DNA from: Streptomyces longhuiensis
GTDB taxonomy: Bacteria; Actinomycetota; Actinomycetes; Streptomycetales; Streptomycetaceae
Reading direction: 5' to 3'
NCBI RefSeq assembly: GCF_020616555.1
Contig: NZ_CP085173.1
Span: 7,890,001-7,954,000 of the forward strand
DNA: 64,000 nt
Below the pieces are notes generated by a model. The model saw nothing but the letters and a program-made list of their open reading frames with translations. It made no database searches and was not told where the DNA came from. The position numbers and the translations under genes were made by a program. How positions within the stretch are numbered: the first letter of the stretch is position 1; every line of letters starts with the position of its first letter. Shown piece by piece: positions 61,278 through 64,000 of this stretch.

Positions 61278-62343
61278 CTATGCCGCCCGCTCGTATTCGT
61301 TGATGAGGCCGCCGAGGTGTTGTCGGCGCTTGATCCGTTCGTGGGAAGGGCTGGCGATGGGGTGGTCGGGCCGTGGCGGATGCAGTTGTTGTCCACGGTG
61401 GAGCCGGCGTCCGTTGTAGTGCTTGGCGTACTCGTCCAAGACAGCCCGTAGACGCTGCTGGCCGAAGATGAGCATCCGGTCGGTAACCTCCGAGCGGACG
61501 GTGAGCACGAACCTCTCCGCGTACGCATCCGCCCGTGGACTATGTGGAGGGATCTTCACCACGGCGATGCCCGCGTCCGCCAGGACAGCGTCGAACGACG
61601 CACTGAACTGACCTGCCCGATCCCGCACGAGAAACGTGAACTTGGACGCCCGGTCGCCGAGGTCGGCCATGAGATTCCGGCCTGTTGCGTGGTCCACGGC
61701 CCGTCAGGATGGCTGGTCACGCCGAGGATATGCACGTAGCGGCTGCCGATTTCCATCGCGAAGAACACATACAGCCGCCGCAGGGTGACCGCGCAGTCGA
61801 CGTGAAAGAAGTCGACGGCGAGCATGGTCGAGGACTGAGTGCGCAGGAACTGTCGCCACGTGGTGTCGGTCTGCCGCTGGGGTGTCGGGGTATCTTCCGG
61901 CGCCTCAGGACTCTGCGGATAGTGGAAGCGCCCACGTGGTGGCCGAGCTTGAGCAGCTCGCCTGGATGCGCTGGTATCCCCACGATGCGTTTTCCAGGGC
62001 GAGCTGCTCAATGAGCGTGGCGATCGCCTGGTCGATCGGTGGGCGGCCCGTGTGGTTCGGGTACTTCCACTTTTTTCGTCACCAGCCGGCGGTGCCAACG
62101 CAGCATCGTGTCGGGGGTGACCAGACGGTGCCGTCGCAGTTGCCGGGGCAGCTGTCGGATCAGAGCGGCGAGGTACGCGTGGTCGGCCGAGTCGAAGCGC
62201 GGCTTGGGGTTCGCGCGGCGCAGCACGGTGACCTCATGACGTAGGACCAGCAGCTCGACGTCCTTGGACGCGGAGGAACGGGCGAGCGATGCGAACCAGC
62301 CGAGCAGCCGGCTGAAGATCAAATAGAGCAGACGTAGCGACAC
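61278..62343 (-). pseudogene. Frameshifted integrase-core (rve) transposase
   Basis: Pieces on the minus strand, in order, are [49 protein letters not shown], the HTH continuation, [80 protein letters not shown], and [43 protein letters not shown] to the stop at 61278. DDE residues are present but in three frames, so the element cannot move by itself. Confidence 0.85.
61855..62010. repeat. Diverged repeat of 55370-55535
   Basis: This 156-base segment matches 55370-55535 base for base over long stretches, with scattered differences and small indels. It is part of the transposase pseudogene. Two copies in the same orientation 6.5 kb apart could recombine and delete the genes between. Confidence 0.7.
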
Positions 62344-62429
62344 CCCGAGATCATTCCCTGGAGGTAGTGCTCCACCCGTCGCTATTGGTCATAGAGCCAG
62401 GCCGAGTTCTGGAACCTGACAAGGCGATC

Positions 62430-63323
62430 TCAGCCGGGGAGATCCTGAATTCTGCTCATGCGGATGCCGGTCGATTCGGCCACCTGACGGAGGCTAGGAC
62501 CCATGTTCGTATCATTTTCCAGCACCATGAGGGGCTGAAATCGAGTGTGTGAGGGGATGGATCGAACCGACCGGGCGATGTGCCGAGCCGCCTCTCTGAG
62601 TTGGTCCGAGCCTTCACCGGGTTGGGGTTCGGGGCTCGCTACCCAGGCCCCGTAGGCGGTGTGTCCGTCGACCCAGCCGAGGTCGAACTCTGGACCACGC
62701 CGGGCGGGGGATCGAACTTCGAGCGAAATGCGCTTAGTCGTCTGATCGATCAGACGTGTCAGAAGCTCCTGATGTCGAGTCGTTCCGCGTCCGAACGCGC
62801 GAGTTTCAAGCTGGCTGACCCTGCGGTTGCGCAGGTTGAGTCGGTTGAACGGTCCGCCGAGGACTCCGTCGCCGACCTCGGGCAACACTGCAACCTGGCT
62901 GCCTTGCATCTTCAGTTGTCGGCATCGAGCAGGTGCTCCGAACAGAAGATCGGAGAAGCCGGCGGCATCGACCACGTGTATGTGCTGTCCGAGTCTGCGT
63001 GACTCGATTACTTTCAATAGCTTTTGGCTCAACCCGCGGTCTGCGTCCTTGACGTTTCCTGCCAACTCGCCGTGGACGACGAGTGTTACCTTCCGGGAGA
63101 AGCTGTCCTGGCAGATGGCTCCTAATGCTTGAGATCTGGATCGGCAGTCCTTGCGGAACACCCATTCGCCATCCACCAGGGTCTTTCCGGTGAACATGGT
63201 TGTGTGCCCACGGAGTTCACGTATCCATCCGGTACATGGTGCTGGCACCCGCGTCATCCTCCTAGGGTCTGAACAACCTCCGCCGCGCAGCGTAGTGCTG
63301 TCGTCAATTTCGGGAAAGTGCAT
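62430..63323 (-). CDS. BRCT-like domain protein with nuclease-like C-terminus
   Basis: A 297-residue protein, start uncertain (ATG 63197 would begin right at the BRCT-like domain). Residues about 40-150 read TTMFTGKTLVDGEWVFRKDCR, QALGAICQDSFSRKVTLVVHGELAGNVKDADRG and SRRLGQHIHVVDAAGFSDLLFG, a BRCT-like strand-helix order. The C-terminus (RGPEFDLGWVDGHTAYGAWVAS; DQLREAARHIA; LVLEND) resembles a PD-(D/E)xK fold whose ExK is replaced. BRCT with a nuclease-like domain suggests a DNA-damage or DNA-end-related function. Confidence 0.5.
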   Translation of the reverse strand: MHFPEIDDSTTLRGGGCSDPRRMTRVPAPCTGWIRELRGHTTMFTGKTLVDGEWVFRKDCRSRSQALGAICQDSFSRKVTLVVHGELAGNVKDADRGLSQKLLKVIESRRLGQHIHVVDAAGFSDLLFGAPARCRQLKMQGSQVAVLPEVGDGVLGGPFNRLNLRNRRVSQLETRAFGRGTTRHQELLTRLIDQTTKRISLEVRSPARRGPEFDLGWVDGHTAYGAWVASPEPQPGEGSDQLREAARHIARSVRSIPSHTRFQPLMVLENDTNMGPSLRQVAESTGIRMSRIQDLPG

Positions 63324-63480
63324 AGCGAATTATTCGTGTCCTGTCCGGCTTCGGCCCTTGGCCAGTACATCGGCGCGCCCGCGTCCGCCCGTCACGATCC
63401 TGGAGCGGGCCAAGCACCCTCGCTCATCCCTGGGCCGACCCCGTTGCGGTGAGACGGGCGGGCGCGACCGCCCTGCGGCG

Positions 63481-63753
63481 TCAGCCCAGGCCGTACCGCT
63501 CCGCGGCATCCGGTTTGACCTTGCTGCGGGACACCAGGGTGCGCAGGGTGTGGACGACGATGGACTCGATGTCGGCTCCGAAGTGGCCGTGTGCATTGGC
63601 CCGGTTGTCGGAGAGGCTGAAGCCGCCGGCGCCGATGGAGGTCAGCTGAAGAGCAGCCTGCACCTGTGCTGTCGCGGCCTGTTGTAGCCGTTTGAGGGCG
63701 AGGGAGTGACGCTCACCAGCGTCGTCGTCGCTGGTCGGGCGCTCGGTAGGCAT
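63481..63753 (-). CDS. Small protein coupled to the excisionase-like gene
   Basis: A 90-residue protein from ATG 63753, overlapping the upstream gene by 41 bases. The sequence SLALKRLQQAATAQVQAALQLTSIGAGGFSLSDNRANAHGHFGADIESIVVHTLRTLVSRSK is compositionally protein-like, a helix followed by a Gly-rich turn. No family is recognised. Confidence 0.5.
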   Translation of the reverse strand: MPTERPTSDDDAGERHSLALKRLQQAATAQVQAALQLTSIGAGGFSLSDNRANAHGHFGADIESIVVHTLRTLVSRSKVKPDAAERYGLG

Positions 63754-64000
63754 CCTTGACGATCTGCTCCAAGTCTTCCTCACTGAACATCCGTCGCGAA
63801 CCGATCGCCCGGTAGGGGACGTTGCCGCGGGCGGACTCGTCGCGGAGCCAGGCGGCAGAAATGCCGAGGCGTTTCGCGGCCTCTTGGACGTTGTAGAGGA
63901 GGGGCCCTTCCTTCTTCGCCCTCGGAGTGGCGCCATCTGCCGGTGCGGTGGTTCGCTTTCCTCGCGGGCGAGCGAACGGGGCTTGTGGGGTCGATGAGGA
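63713..64000 (-). CDS. Excisionase-like HTH_17 protein, 5' end outside window
   Basis: The minus-strand frame is open from the window edge to a TGA at 63713. It reads PLLYNVQEAAKRLGISAAWLRDESARGNVPYRAIGSRRMFSEEDLEQIVKDAYRAP, a MerR-like/HTH_17 domain of the excisionase and DNA-binding type. The start codon is beyond base 64000. It has no detectable integrase partner inside the window at this end. Confidence 0.75.
   Translation of the reverse strand, partial: SSSTPQAPFARPRGKRTTAPADGATPRAKKEGPLLYNVQEAAKRLGISAAWLRDESARGNVPYRAIGSRRMFSEEDLEQIVKDAYRAPDQRRRRW

Noticed and set aside
1..64000. CRISPR array
   Set aside because: The only tandem array (11591-11688) has no spacers, and no cas genes are visible.
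1..64000. rRNA, intact tRNA or plasmid replication initiator gene
   Set aside because: None could be recognised by motif; replication functions, if present, must lie outside or be of an unknown type.

Overview
The window is very GC-rich DNA with GTG/TTG starts, strong purine-rich ribosome sites and many 4-base stop/start overlaps. The protein families are typical of Streptomyces or a close actinomycete. No ribosomal or core-metabolism genes are present. Tad/Flp-type pilus genes, a conjugation-type secretion operon, an excisionase/integrase pair, a polymorphic toxin locus and several decayed insertion sequences point to an accessory region such as an integrative conjugative element, a plasmid or a chromosome arm.

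Layout. 1-378: end of an anti-sigma-like ATPase. 905-11243 (+): a tightly coupled Tad-type locus (lipoprotein, secreted PKD-like protein, SAF/CpaB-like, CpaE-like, TadA ATPase, TadB, TadC, Flp-like prepilin, three TadE/G-like pseudopilins, and an 897-residue membrane LysM-BTAD protein). 11244-11923: non-coding DNA with a pyrimidine tract, a 7 x 14 bp tandem repeat and AT-rich palindromes. 11924-18881 (+): a MoxR-type AAA ATPase with a winged-helix N-terminus, a VWA protein with an HExxH motif, small unknown genes and an M16-like protein. 19236-22164 (+): three overlapping genes (multi-TM protein with a TIR/SLOG-like cytosolic domain, 8xMP/RipA-like membrane protein, RyR-like small protein) that look like an undescribed signalling or defence module. 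22358-25095: site-2 protease, small genes and a MerR pseudogene.

25168-37546 (-): a conjugation-like operon (sigma-like regulator, VirB2-like pilin, VirB6/TrbL-like, PrgI, VirB4, VirD4/TraG, replication-relaxation protein, SLT+NlpC/P60 hydrolase, DUF2637/Spd-like protein) ending in a two-winged-helix regulator. The regulator's C-terminal winged helix resembles the one on the MoxR ATPase, which suggests shared control. No relaxase is visible. 38016-42851: SUKH, pentapeptide-repeat, IS481 remnant, and DNA methyltransferase genes. 43208-45428: excisionase and tyrosine integrase separated by two hairpins. 45568-54675: small secreted proteins, then a minus-strand polymorphic toxin locus (deaminase toxin, SUKH-4 immunity, STAND/beta-propeller ATPase, SUKH-4/deaminase fusion). 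55090-64000: broken transposases, a STAND/TPR ATPase, an unknown glycine/alanine-rich membrane-insertion protein, a P450 pseudogene, a BRCT-like protein and an excisionase-like gene cut by the window edge.

All family names come from reading the translations; no database search was run.
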